A stretch of 64,000 nucleotides of DNA, taken from Cordia subcordata. Taxonomy: Eukaryota > Streptophyta > Magnoliopsida > Boraginales > Cordiaceae. Made by a program: the position numbers and the translations under genes. Shown here in pieces: positions 48,020-64,000 of the stretch (position 1 is the stretch's first letter; each line of letters starts with the position of its first letter). The stretch lies in the NCBI GenBank assembly GCA_028554755.1, contig JAPTOF010000006.1:6132501-6196500 (forward strand), given 5' to 3'. The notes beneath the pieces are model-generated. The model had not been told where the DNA came from. It made no database searches and was given only the letters and a program-made list of their open reading frames with translations.

Positions 48020-49030
48020 TTGTATAAAATTCTATGTGTTCTAAAATTTACTAATATCCCTCTATGCTATCAAAAAACGTTGTACAAAATTCTCTAATTT
48101 TTGGGGACAATCGTAGAACGCTCTTTATGGTATAGGGGATATTGTATAACATTATTTATAGAACGGGGTTCATTAGCGAGTTTTAGAATCATAGGAGATT
48201 TTACACGGTTTTGATAAAATATAAAAGTAAAGCACATAAAAAAGAATTCATTGACTGTTTTGAGATAATGAAGATTAAATTACAATATATAACAGTAATA
48301 GGGACCTATGATATAATTAACCTTATAACTGAAAGGTGAACACTGAATAGTAGTCCAAAGAGAAAAAAATGTCATTACCAGTCAAATAGTAAATTCTTAA
48401 AAAAAAAGAATGATTTATTTAAAAAAATAATAAAATAACAATTTTGGCAGGTTCACTACATTAAAATATTATAAGAAATTACTAATAAATTTTACAAGTT
48501 CTAGACAAATTATGCAAATATTGTCTAAATTTGCAATAAGTTCTTTTTAAATGTCTACAAAATGTACGCAACAAATTTTATTTATATCTATATCTATATC
48601 TATATCAAAATATAAAGTAATGTTATTATCGTATTTGGTCATGCCACGTCTCATTTTGTTGTAGCTTATTTTCCCTTCAAAACCATCTTTGCAATTAACA
48701 TTTATAAAAATAAAATAATTTAGTTTACAGAACAACCTTTATGGTAATTATGTATATGGTTACTTATATATAAGTATATCAACTCAATTTAAAATTCAAT
48801 TGACTATTATGAAACTATCTTTATATGATAAATAAATATTATATTTTAAAGTCATTAACAATTAATTTTTAGAAAATGTATTCACATTACGAATTGAACA
48901 AATAATCCCTTATAGTATAAGAATATTTAACAAAATCTCTAATTTTTGGGGGTGATTGTACAATATTCTTTATAATGTAGGGGTATTGACAACATTCTCT
49001 ATCGCATGGGGATATTAACAAGTTCTGAAA
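48020..49030. repeat. Dispersed direct repeat pair
   Basis: Sequence near 48050-48190 (caaaattctctaatttttgg, ctctttatggtataggggat) reappears diverged near 48905-49025 (caaaatctctaatttttggg, ctttataatgtaggggtatt). The copies share direction and are about 880 bp apart. Origin unknown. Confidence 0.5.
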
Positions 49031-51770
49031 TTATTGAAAACTAAAGTATACCCAATGTAATACAATGGGAAAAATGTGTATTTTTAGTGTCTTTATTTAT
49101 TATCGATGTTCAACTTTTACATGTTATGTGAGGATGGAAACAAATTAAAATTTGATTTTTGGTAAATTTTTAATACTAATCATATTTTTATGAGCGATTT
49201 CAATAATTGAATTAAATATTTGAATTGAGAAAGTTGTTGGAAATATTAATAATAAACTATTAAAAAATTAGTTTACAATAACAAAAAATCTAAAAGGGAA
49301 TCAAATTAGAATTTAATAAGTATATTATAAAGAATATGAAATGAACAAAGAAAAACTATAATAAAACTGCAGACTGAATAAAGTTGAAGCCTGAATTCAA
49401 TTGAATGTCCTTTAAGCTTTATTGCTTCGTCACAGCTGCTATAGGGCTTTAATAGCAAAAGCCTCATAGGATACAACAACACAAAGAAAGTAGAAACTTT
49501 TGAACTTTTAGTGCTTAATGTGTCTCTACTATAGGAAACTGCAAATGATAAACTTATACAAGACACATATGATCTAACTAAGGAATAGAAGAAGACATGA
49601 TTCTTGGTGTGCGTGTGTGCGTGTGTTTTTTTTTTTTTGGTCTTGTTACAAGACCATTATATATGAGTGCTGGAAGAGATCAAGACTTCAATGTCTGATT
49701 TATAGAAAAATTTCAATAGTTGCAAAACCCCCAAACAATAACACATTCCAATATGATGAAGAAATTCCAAAGGTCTCATAACCCTTAGAATTCATATCCA
49801 AGTTAACATGGAGGCCAAAGATTTTAAAATAATGATGAGAAAAACTCTAGCTTCTCATTCACTTCTAACAAAAGTAAAACTAGAAAATGATATGATAAGA
49901 AAAATATAATAAAAAATTTGAATGTTATTTTTATATGGCAATAGTAATATTAATTGGTATTTAATTGATCAAAATTAGGTAATAATCTATATCTATGTAA
50001 TAATAACATATACAAAGTTGTTCCACAAGATAACATGTTATGATTGCTATGTCAAGTGATTGTTACTATGACATGTCAGCCTTTTTTCCTTTTTAAATGG
50101 GCTAGTGGGTTGTAATTAATATTAAAATATTAGTATGAAACTATCACAATTAATTAATAATATTATACATATGTATGTATGTATATTTGTATGTGTGTGT
50201 ATATATATTATAAAGTTATACTTTAATTAAACGTAACGAACTCTTTGAATGTCACACAAACTTAAAAAAAAGAAAAGTAAAAATTGAATTATATATTCTT
50301 GCAAATATAATATACAAAGTGCAACTATCATTTGTGTTCCAATATAAGAAAAAAAGACTACAATATCATTTAAATTACAAATTAAAGTTAATAAAATAGT
50401 TTATTTATATAATCTAATTAAGAGAAAGAGAAAAAAAGAAAAAAAATTATATAGGGTAGTAATTATTAATGTCTACTAAAAATTATTTAAAAAAACAAAA
50501 TAATGTTAAATAAGTACTAAAGGAAAATTGAAAATTTTATAATATTATAAAATATTTAGAAAATATAATAACAAACAAAGTGAGTGAGAAGAAAAAATTA
50601 CAAAAAAAAATACAAAAGTACTAATTTTAAATAATAGCTTCAAGTATTGGAGAAGTTCTTTAAAAATTCCTATTGACTTTAAAAGATTTTAATATTATGT
50701 TCTAATCCTAATGATTCGATCAAAATTTTGAATTTTTTGGATACAACATAAGCCAATATGAGAGAAAATATGATTTAAATTGTACAATTAAATTGTATAT
50801 TATCACAAATAGTAATGTACAAAGTAAAAAAAGTCATCAATTTTCAATTATAAGAAAAAATTATAGTATCTATAAAATCACAAGATAAAGTAGCCAATGC
50901 AATCCAAAGAAGAGAAGGTAAAAAAGAAAATAATATAGAAAATATATAAATACTGATTCCAAATAAGACTATAAAAAATGAAGAAATAGTAAATAAATAA
51001 ATAAATCTGTATATAGTTAACCCATCAAAATTTAAGAGGCTTTATGTGATACAAGCAATCATTTGATTAACTTTTGTAGGTATACTTATATTAAATAGTT
51101 TTCAATACTAACAAATCTATATGATCACTACAAGTCCTTATTGTTTTCTTTTTAGTTTTTAAGTTAGCCCATTTCAAAAGATATATATTCAAATCACTCC
51201 CAATTATTTTTTGATCCATTAGTCCCTACCATTAACTATTTAACAAAAAATGGCTGTTATAATTTTATAAATTCAGTAAAAAAAATATTTTGAACTGTAG
51301 CAATTATTAAATAAAATAATTGAGATTCGTTATTGTATTAGTCAAGTAAATACCTATAATCATGACTAATATCTAAATATGAGAGTGTTATATTTATATG
51401 ATATCTAATTAGAATAAGTAAAAATGCACATAAAATCACTTTTATAGATATTAAGAGAAAATATGAAAAACAAATGCATAGAAAACCTACCTATACCCTT
51501 GTGTATGTATAGAAGTGTAGATTAAAATACTTTGTTGGACAGAAGAGAGAACTTAAATAATGACATATAAGATGTATTAAAAGGGCATGTACCTTCTTTT
51601 ATATAAAACATAGATTTTATACAACTCTGCAAAACATTGAGAACGAAATGCATTTCGCTCTTTAGTTTTAAACGTAAATATTCAGTTTGCAGTTGAAAAG
51701 AAGGAGAAAGAAGAAAGAAAAGGAGAAGCACCCTTTTGGACCAATTCTAATGGAGACACTCATCCAAATG

Positions 51771-51952
51771 TATGTAAACTTGTGATTATCAGAGAAATTG
51801 TCATAGCTTGAATATGTAGATATCGAGTTACAAGAACGTTTTCAACTTTTCATTAATTATTTATGTAAACTTGTGATTATTAGAGAGATTGTCATAGGCT
51901 TGAATGTGTGCATATTGAGTTACAAGAACGTTTTCAACCTTCCATTAATTAC
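51771..51952. repeat. 91-bp tandem duplication
   Basis: tatgtaaacttgtgattat starts at 51771 and again at 51862; both units continue through gagttacaagaacgttttca with several substitutions. Confidence 0.88.
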
Positions 51953-52336
51953 TTATCACCTCTTGACCGCACGCCAACATGGTCAGTTTTTACCGCATAT
52001 TTTATTTTTGATTCCAATTTTAAAGCTATTTGCATTAAGACACTTTTTGAAGCAATAGCTTCTTCATTGATTTTGCTAATTGAAGGGAATAATACTACAA
52101 ACTATCAGCCCTAAGCAATTAAGATGATTATAAATTACAGAATAACTTGGTAAAGGAATATGAAAAGAAAGCCAAATAAGTCATGTACTAAAGCACTGCA
52201 AGTATCAACTCATGGAGTTTTACTCCAATGTAAACTTATTTTTCATTTGCTTTAGTCTTGAAGAAGTTCAAATTTTGTTCATTTGAGTATGCAATTTCTG
52301 CAAACTTATTTCAGCTTCTCACTTTGATTAACTTAG

Positions 52337-55300
52337 TCACTCATGGAGTGTTAACTCCATTGTAAACTCTCTGCCAATTAGCATAGACAGCTGTGAGATC
52401 TCCACATTTAAATTTTTGTATCTATCAAGCTTCACTCTTGGCAACAAGCCACCATGCAGATTTCCAGCCTTGATATTAACAAGTGGATATCTTTTTGTCT
52501 TGCCAATCCTTTCTACTCCAAGGATAGTAACCTTAGTTATGATCCACTTCTGGTTTAGAGCAAATGCTCCATTTAGAACTTTGGAGCTAATAATCAGCTT
52601 ATTTCTCAGAATGGTGCTGTCGAATTTTATCAGACTCCATTGTCCTCCATCTGCAGCCATTTCAACAACTTCTCCATCATCCAAGAAAACTTCACCAGCG
52701 CTGTTTCCGCTACTGCTGATGGCCACCAAAAGCTCAAACGGAGTCTTTCGTGCTGCTTGTGTTGTCATCGCTTCCCCTTGCATCGCTAAAATATTTCCTT
52801 CATGAATATGCACATTTATATGATCAGGTGGTGTATCAAGCCTGACATTTTTCCCCGGCTGGACAATCACAGAATTTGAATAGTTGAAAAGATCAAACCA
52901 TTTTCCAGCTGGGAAATATGCATCAACTGAATCTGCTCCCGGCTTCAGAACAGGGGATACCATTACTCCCTTACCAAGAAGAAACTGTGAGTTGATTCCA
53001 TATGTATTAATGTCCTGAGGAAACGAGAAGAAAAGTGGTCGTGCAATAGGGATGCCTTTAGAGTGAGCCTCGAACATTAATGTATAGAAGTATGGTAATA
53101 GCCGAGAACGGAGGCCAAGCACCTTCCTGGCTGATGCAGCAACCGAGTCCCAGAGATAGAGCTCTTGACGCAAGGTCCCTTTTCCAGAGTGGTCTCTAGC
53201 GAAAGGATAAAAGGCCCCTAGCTGCATTCGATAAAAAAGTGATATTAATCTATGTTTCATTTGTGAAACAAGAGCAGGTTTTTGTTCTTTCTGTGAAAGA
53301 TCCAGGGAAGGAATTCCTAGTAAAAGTATGTTAGGTTATGGTTCAAAGTCCAAGCCCATACAAATTAGGAAAGAGTTTTAATGAGAATTAAAATTCTAGT
53401 TATGGTAAGAGTCTTAATTATGGTAGGATTGATAGATGAGGAAATCCTTTGTCTTGGAGGACAAGGAAATCTCCTCTATAAATAGGACTCTTGTATTAGT
53501 CGTATAAAGTGTGTGCCTTAGGACCACACCCCATGAGGGGTGTGGGTGAGAGAGAGAGCCTGAGAGCATCAAGAGTATCTTATATTCGTTCTAGTCCTGT
53601 TGAGGATAGAACCGTTATAAGAACTCTGTAGGAGAGGGTTTAGATTTTTCTGTCCGTGCAAAAAGTCATCACCCGAGTTGTAATCCCATTATTGTTGCAT
53701 AGTGAAATTTATCCCAGAGGGGATCGTGGACGTAGGCAGAGGGCCGAACCACGTTTAATTATGCGTATTCTTTTCTCGTTACTCGTGCTTTAATTCCGTT
53801 GCGTGCTTTAATTCCGTTGCGTGAGAGTGTGTTATGCGTCCTCATTTTCCCAACAAAGTATATGCTTTCCAGTAAACATGAAAGGAAATAAATGAATCTA
53901 CCCAGGTGGAAACTATGTACACTATGTGCTTGAAAATTCCATTTTAGAAATCATTGAACCAAGAAAAGGGAGATAACAAAATCTGAGTATTGTCTATTAT
54001 GTCTTCAGTGAAATAATCTCGTGAATTGTTCAAGAACTCAAAAGTTTTTACCTGAATCCAACGCCTGCAGAGTTCTTCGGTGGTGTCTCCGTTAAAGCCA
54101 CATATATCAGCTCCAACCACAGGAATCCCAAACAATCCAAAATTTAATATGCTAGGAATAGTGTAAGCTAAATCATCCCAAGTGGCAGCATTGTCTCCAG
54201 TCCAGTGTGCTGTGTACTCGCCAGAGCCCACAAAAGTAGATCTACTAAGCACAAAAGGTCTTTTACCTGTTACACTGGCTAATGCTTCATTGGTAGCTCT
54301 AGATTCCAAGAACCCATAAAGATTATGAGCATTGTACTCTGTGATGTTGCCGAAATGCAACGCGGTAGCTGGGATGGTTTTCTCATAAATGGGCCGTCGA
54401 CTTCCAGAATTGTTGATTTTATAGGGAGGGTTATCGAGTGTAGAAGAAGGAGAGGGAGGAGAGGTGATGAAATTAGATAACTCATTCATGTCGATCCAGA
54501 GGCCGTCGAAAGGTAGAAGATCACGGAATATCCTGATTTCATTAGTCCAAAATGTTTTGGCCTTGGGATGAACAAAGTCAGGGAAATAGACTTTTCCAGG
54601 CCAAACTTCACCAAGATAAGGTACTCCATCACGTTTAATGTATATATCACTCTGCATCCCTCGTACAAATGTCTCATAAGTTGTATTAACACTGATTCCT
54701 GTCACGAGACAATGATGTTACGGATGCTAGACAGAATGCCGTCAGCAGAGTCAGTTCCCCCAAGGGATTTATAGTCACTCAAAAAGCCAATGTATCAATA
54801 TGTAGTATATAGAAACTTACCTGGATCCACTATAACTACATATTTCTGCCCGTTTTGGTGAAGTGTATCAACAAATTTCTTCATCCTATCTATAGGAAAA
54901 TTAACAGGATCAAGAGTGAAATCCTTATAGCCATCCATGTAGTCAATATCTGTCCACATAACTTCAAGAGGGATTTTAGCCTTTGCATACCCAGCAACTA
55001 CATTCTCCAGATCATAGACATCTTTGTAGCCATAGCGGCACTGGTGAAATCCTATAAACATCAAATTAACAACGATATATTTGAGAAAACCTATTGTAAG
55101 ATTTGTATCAGGCTCACAATCACACATGGAGGAAGAAAAATCTTAGAAGAAGATGGGGCACACAAATCTAAACAAATAATATTGCCTGATTCTGGCTCAA
55201 GGAAAAGCATTTGGACAATTCGAAAACCATTGTTTTCAAGAACATGAGTTGTGAAACCATCTTTAGTAATGGTACTATCAATTGCTCCCATCCAGTTCTT

Positions 55301-57034
55301 ATTTTTAAAACCCTCAAAGAGTGGACAAGGATTATAGAATAGTTATAGTAAAACAAGCATGATATTCATCTACCAATTCTAAGTTTCATAGTTCTTTGGC
55401 AGCAAATGTTTTTCCCTTTTTTTTGGGACAAAAGTAGAATGTCAAGGTTTATAGTCATATCTTATCTGCGTATCTGTTTATGCATTAGTACCTCATAGCA
55501 TTTTCATCTCTTCTTTAATTTGATAAACACTGGACCTCAGGCATAATAAGATTGGTATCTTCTCAATTATGCAAAAAATGATACAGTTCCAGGACTAAGT
55601 CTTGAATGAATTCTACTCACAGAGTTTCTATTGATGTGATCTCCGACCACCACATATAGAAACATGAGAAATGGTCTAGGTAGACCAATTCCTTAAAAAA
55701 TTGGTGAAAGGGAGAATTGCAGGTCAGGCAGTTAGCTAGAGGATAATTCAGAATCAGCGGACTAGCAGCACACAAGAAACAATAAGTACCTAATAAGCAG
55801 AAGTGAGCCGATGAAAATGAAAGAGAGATTGCATTATATCTTTAACTTTCTAAGCTTACCAAAAGACCAGTATGGCATAGGTGTTGGGCGGCCAATGAGC
55901 TGAGTGTATTGATCCATCACCATTTCAGGCGTGGGGCCAGCAAAGAAATAGAAATCGAGGATTCCACCGATCACTTTATAAGTTATTCTATCCCCAGTAT
56001 ACACAATGTCCATGCCATTGCTATTCAGCAACAATGATCCATGAGTGTCTCCACTAGGTGATCTGACATCCATATAAAAAGGGTGGGAACCATACAAGTT
56101 GACATCAATATTAGCACTTGCAATGTCAGCATTCCACATTGTAAGTGTCTGGTGGGGTTCCAATCTTAAGGACCCCTTAGTATGCTCCCCAAGGCCATAC
56201 AAAGAGGACCTATCAAGTGGCAGTGCGGAGGAAAGTAGGAGGTACTGGTCCTTGAAGACAAGAAATGTGCCAGGGTCATCTCTTTTTGGAGAGGTGTCGA
56301 ATAGGATATCACCTGATGAGCGACGACTGACTGTAAAGCCGAATGGGGTGGTATTATGCAGGGCAAATACATGGTCAGAGACCGGGTCAGAGAGGAAATA
56401 GTCATCTTTCGGTGATTGTACTTGTTTGCAATACGGATGGTTGTTCTCTGGGAGGATGCGGTGGGGAGAGTGAACCCGACGAGGGAGGATCTCTTGCGGC
56501 ACTTCCCATCTCTGGTGATCTGCATCTGTGACTTTGATTCTTAAACGATCTTTCGTCTCCAGGCTGCAGAATGGGGAAGGCTATGATATGACATGTTTAG
56601 CTAATCAAATTGTAAACTGCAGTCATGAAATACAATCAAAGCGAAACGAAAACCAAACTCTTGGTGATTACCAAGTCTTTTTCCGAGCTTTAGAGCCCTT
56701 TTCTGCTACTGTTTCATCAAATCAATGAAATTACTGATACCATATAATTAAATCATTTACCAAATATAACTTACCTGGCTACAAGACTCAGGTTCTCAAC
56801 ATCAGGTCCATAAACTGAGGACATCTTGATGAGCTGAAGATGGGCAGTCAACGACTTCCCTGAGTGGTCAACGCTGACGCATTTTACAGTGTAACCATAC
56901 CCAACTTGTTCACCTTGTATTCCAGCTTTTGCTGCTACAACCAAGAAAGCTATAATCAATCCATGGGAGAAGACATGGAAGATTGTAAGATTCAGAAGTT
57001 GCCAAATATGGAAAAATGGAGATATTGTAGCCAT
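52337..57034 (-). CDS. Alpha-glucosidase, glycoside hydrolase family 31, secreted, intact
   Basis: Five exons: 57034-56775, 56563-55860, 55051-54821, 54698-54052 and 53221-52337. They total 2727 nt (908 aa plus stop), GT-AG introns, all phases consistent. The start is the ATG at 57034 (MATISPFF). A hydrophobic signal peptide (about residues 1-37) implies secretion to the apoplast or vacuole. GH31 features: GFHQCRYGY and [10 protein letters not shown] in exon 3, the nucleophile Asp in WIDMNE (about D468) and the acid/base Asp in HWTGDN (about D567). Substrate-shaping GADICGF and the beta-rich C-terminal domains follow. The enzyme hydrolyses terminal alpha-linked glucose from maltose or starch oligosaccharides. 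It resembles the plant acid alpha-glucosidase group (Arabidopsis AGLU1 type) more than alpha-xylosidases, which read WNDDDHMDG at the corresponding place. A solo LTR lies in intron 4, and a dead tandem copy lies 3.3 kb upstream. Confidence 0.93.
53329..53855 (+). mobile_element. Solo LTR (copia-type) in alpha-glucosidase intron 4
   Basis: 527 bp beginning TGTTAGGTTATGG and ending CATTTTCCCAACA, flanked by a perfect 5-bp duplication AAGTA (53324-53328 and 53856-53860). A TATA box (ctctataaatagg) lies near 53473-53485 and the transcript-end region holds ggatcgtggacgtaggcaga, both typical of plant copia LTRs. A 17-bp segment (gtgctttaattccgttgcg) is duplicated near 53785-53822. No internal region remains, so this is the product of LTR-LTR recombination. 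Confidence 0.9.
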
Positions 57035-58586
57035 GTTGAGAAGACTCAAGTTTACACTGGGTATATATGTCCTTGTAAGAAAAGATTATCTTATCTTGAA
57101 AATCATGACACAATAGGATCTTGCTCTTTGACAAAGTCCACTCGTCACATGCTTCAAAATCATGCCCACGGGGGAGAATGACTTTTTTCAAGTTCATAGT
57201 CCACATTGACGACCCCGGTTCGATTTCTTAGTCTATTCTGTAATTATTCATATGCAACTAGTAGCCTATCAATGTATTGGGTCCGTAGTCACCAAATCCA
57301 CAACAAAGTCATGGTACGAATTCAGGTACGGCGTACACCGATTAGGAGTTTATAGGATACATTGGAGGTAAACTTCTTTGGTATGCTAATTGGATTTATG
57401 CTGTGTGCGGTACGCTAATTAGGTTTATGTTATGTTACGAAGAATTATTAGGTTAATTTACTAAATTAATTATGTGGAGCAGTTATATATTTTGCTCACT
57501 AATTGCTAAATTACTTTGCTCCAAAATCTAAATTTAACAGCTAAAATAATTTTTTAATAAGTAATATAAACTTTAAAATAAAGAATAAAACTAGCATTTT
57601 AAATTGGCCAAACAAGAAACTAAAAACAGACAAAGATTTCAAGTTGTTATTCTCTTCCCATTTTTCTCTTTTGCTAGACCTCTTGGCAGCTTAGTTATTC
57701 GAGTCTCTAATTTTGGCGAACTAGAAATTGAATCGTAGTGTTTCGGTGTATACATATACCGTGACTTGGGATATGTAATCTGATACGTGATTTAAGAGAA
57801 TCTGAATGAATCTAATAATTATTGAATAGGTCTAATAATTCAGGATATCTTAAGAGCACAATAAAAATGATAGAAAAACTTGGCATTATAAATTGACCAT
57901 ATATCTTTTATAAAGAAGTTTGGTTTAGGAAGCACCGACTCACTAGCTCTGCATAACAGCGGACAATGGTTGACTGGAAAGTCCTGAAGATTGCATATCA
58001 ACGTGCACTCAAGTTTGCTTGGCCTGCATTAGCAGCACTTGCTCATTCTTCTGAGTGTGCTCCAGTTGGCCTATAATGGCGTTCGCTATCCACTTGTTTG
58101 CGTAATACTATCGTGTGACACGCACTATTATTTGTGATAGTGCTTTGATACTATTTGCAACCTTATTTGAAATCCAATAGAAAGTATTTTCACATATCAT
58201 AGCTGACTCTCTTGATCTCAGCGCGGAAAGATACTGATCATTGCAAAAGATATGAACCATAGACATGTTAGAAAACGTGGTACTTAAATTTGACGATCAA
58301 TATGAACAGCAGAATCATGATAGATGTATTAATTTACTTATAAAATTCCTAATTACGGAGATTTATATGAAATTTAAGAACGAAAAGTTATGTTAATTCA
58401 TAGACTCTTTCGTGCATACTGCTACCAAGAACTTTAATAAGTCCATTCATTAGTCAAGCATTGGAGTATCCTTCATGTCTTGGAAGGAGAGAAAAGCTCA
58501 TTTGTCCTGTAAATATTCTAGACAAGCTTACTCAGAAAATTTGCAATAAAGGGAGTCCATTCAATTCACTCACTCTTTGAAACAAG

Positions 58587-58845
58587 TAGAAAGAATTCCG
58601 AGACACCTTAGACGCAGATTAGAGGTAATGGGTTTAAACCATTGGATCATTTTGCTCGGATAGAAAGAATTTTAAGGTGCCTTAAGTGCAAAATTAGAAG
58701 TAATAGATTTATGATTGAATCATTTTGCTTAGATAGAAAGAATTCTGAAGTATCTTATATGTAGATTAGATGTAATAGATTTAAACCTATCTTATATGTA
58801 GATTAGATGTAATAGATTTAAACCACTGGATTATTTTACTTCTAA
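58587..58845. repeat. Tandem array, ~74-bp units decaying to ~37-bp
   Basis: Units start tagaaagaatt at 58587, 58661 and 58734 (periods 74 and 73). The last unit is followed by a shorter repeat (tatcttatatgtagattaga twice). Units contain (g/a)ttagaXgtaatXg(g/a)ttta and the copies are diverged. Confidence 0.85.
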
Positions 58846-58918
58846 GACATTGAAACCATTATATTCAATTATCTTTGACGGTTTTATTATATTAGTGTAA
58901 TAATTTTTATTGGTCAAT

Positions 58919-59245
58919 GTTACAACATATAAAAAGTCTCATATGGATCAATTAATTTTTATGATGAAACGTCAGTGATTTTTTACGTTGAGATGGAACT
59001 TGGATTGTCTTATGGCCCGGAATAGGGTATGGACCATGGACCACCACGACTCAAAACAGATGCAATTCAACTGCTTGCAAGGATGGGTCACCACGTGAAT
59101 AGATGTGTACAATGGACGAGCTTGAAGGGTCATACGTGCATACACAAGAGACTAGGCCAAGTCCCAGCTCTAATACCATGCAGAGAATTACTAATATTTC
59201 ATTATAAAAATTAATTAGTCCAAGTGAGATTTTTTATATGTTGTA
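58919..59245. repeat. Inverted-repeat element of unknown class
   Basis: Left arm 58919-58970 (tgttacaacatataaaaagt...) is the imperfect reverse complement of right arm about 59195-59245 (...attttttatatgttgta), about 50 bp each. The interior carries cagctctaataccatg next to the right arm, closely similar to the primer-binding-site side of the TRIM at 42503. It may be a rearranged TRIM-like element. Noncoding. Confidence 0.55.
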
Positions 59246-60352
59246 CTAGTCAAAATGTAAAATTAGAAAAAGAAAAGCTTGTTAAACTTCAATTTAGTTT
59301 TTTGTATTATTGAAGCATGAATGAATTTTTAAAATATTCATTGCAACACTATCTTGCACTTTGCATCATCACTAAAAGTAGTGAAAGAATTTTGTTCATC
59401 TTCCAAAAATAGTAGACATGCATAAAACTCATTGCATTTACAATTCTACAAACCCATGCTACATCATGCATCAAAATTCATTTGTATCTACTATTGGACA
59501 AAGGAGCCAATGAATCACTTGCATTAGCTCCTTGAAAAAGCAAATGAGTCAAACTTTGATATTACTTCTTTGGCTTAGTAAACATATAGACTCACTAGGC
59601 TATATGAAAACCAAAAGATAAACTTATTTTGGTCCAACAAACATGTTTTACTAATATTATATTGACCTACATAAAGGGAGTAGTCATACTTGGCCCACCA
59701 AGTACACACACATTACAACGATAATCCTAAAACTTGATTGATGAGAAAAGAGGACAATCATGAATCAACCACTACCAACTAGCATCCAAGTCAAAAGATC
59801 CATATGTCATCATTATAATACATGACACACACTTGTTGGACAACTTCCAAAAAAGCCATAAAAATGGCAATCCAAGAAACAGAAATTGCAATTGAAATCG
59901 CAACCTAAGAAACAAAAATAATAAAAAGGTGAGAGAAGGGCTTATCATCCCAAACTCAGAAAGCTTGGATAAAGGTCCCTTAACGCTTTTAACAAGACAA
60001 TTTATCAACAAGCAAAACCATCAATTATAGTATAAGCACAACTAGTAGAGAAAACAAATGGCCAAGCTTACAACAAAGATTGTGAGAACCCATGCCAAGA
60101 AACTAAAGTTAAACAATAGCAACGTCCCTAATGGAAAGCCAAGAGCCTGTAAACAAGGTCCTTATTTTAGATCTGATAATAAAATTTGGAGCATAAACAA
60201 AGCCAAACAAAATGCAATGGACCCACCAAAAGACAACTGAAAATATAAGAAAAAAAGATGACACTAAGAGAAAAAGTAAGAAAAGATGAAAACAATCCCA
60301 AACCGTTGCGCAAAGTTAGATCAGAAGATGACAAAGTTGATGGTCAATAAAA

Positions 60353-63705
<3,353 letters not shown>

Positions 63706-64000
63706 CTGCACAAGGGGGAGTGCTACGATAAATCCATTCAAATGAAAACAAAACAATATTCGAATGAAAACAAAACAATATTATTCAAATTTAATCAACT
63801 TCCTGAAACTTAATGACTGTTTTCTATGACTTATTTACTAAATTAATGAACCAAGATCTCCCCTTTCACCACAGCTCTGTGCACTTGTCATAGAGTCAAT
63901 TCTCTAATAATCTATTGTACGGGGGAGGTGACAAACTAATAACTTCCAGAGGTTTAAACATACAGTACGTAAACCAAACAGAAGACACATGCTCACTGAT

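Larger units (their letters stand above)
45924..52336. other. Intergenic DNA between HD-ZIP III 5' end and alpha-glucosidase 3' end
   Basis: 6.4 kb of AT-rich DNA. The first 1-2 kb right of 45923 should include the HD-ZIP III leader and promoter. It also holds a 34-bp tandem duplication (46538), an AT microsatellite (47277), a GC-richer mini-ORF (47531), a dispersed repeat pair (about 48020 and 48890), long very AT-rich stretches (49900-51500) and a 91-bp tandem duplication (51771). No other gene is supported. Confidence 0.6.
57035..60352. other. Intergenic DNA between the two alpha-glucosidase copies
   Basis: 3.3 kb. The part just right of 57034 should be the promoter and leader of the intact gene. 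A tandem array (58587-58845) and an inverted-repeat element (58919-59245) occupy the middle. The rest (57200-58580, 59250-60350) shows only short unlinked open frames and A-rich stretches, with no recognisable gene. Confidence 0.6.

Noticed and set aside
52416..52805. 129-codon plus-strand open frame
   Set aside because: Shadow of alpha-glucosidase exon 5.

Overview
The window is nuclear DNA of a land plant, almost certainly a eudicot. It is AT-rich, its genes have many introns with canonical plant splice sites, LTR retrotransposons and MITEs sit in introns, and the proteins belong to plant families (HD-ZIP III, plant GH31 alpha-glucosidase, plastid-type GNAT). I cannot name the species from the sequence alone.

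All five gene units lie on the minus strand. From left to right they are: (1) a GNAT acetyltransferase, 3 exons in view, running off the left edge (1-4299). (2) A complete 13-exon ERMP1-type M28 zinc metallopeptidase (5714-23883, 914 codons plus stop), whose tenth intron holds a near full-length Ty1/copia element (10434-15485). (3) An 18-exon class III HD-ZIP transcription factor gene (28145-45923) whose introns hold an internally deleted Ty3/gypsy element (34304-37543), a 261-bp TRIM (42503-42763) and MITEs. (4) A complete 5-exon GH31 alpha-glucosidase (52337-57034) with a 527-bp solo LTR in its last intron. (5) A decayed tandem copy of that alpha-glucosidase (60353-63705).

The most unusual locus is the HD-ZIP III gene. 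Its exon structure matches the family, but homeodomain residue 50 is Arg instead of Gln (WFRN for WFQN). The exon 4/5 junction that normally carries the miR165/166 target is mutated in the seed-pairing half. One acceptor appears displaced, one donor is duplicated in tandem, one intron is GC-AG, and a one-base frameshift precedes the MEKHLA region. It is either a diverged, miRNA-independent paralogue or one recently starting to decay.

Intergenic DNA (about 1.4, 4.3, 6.4 and 3.3 kb) holds MITE and foldback repeats, local tandem duplications and microsatellites. I found no tRNA, rRNA or CRISPR. The genes are unrelated in function and no operon-like cooperation is implied. Exon coordinates come from reading splice consensus and family homology by eye.
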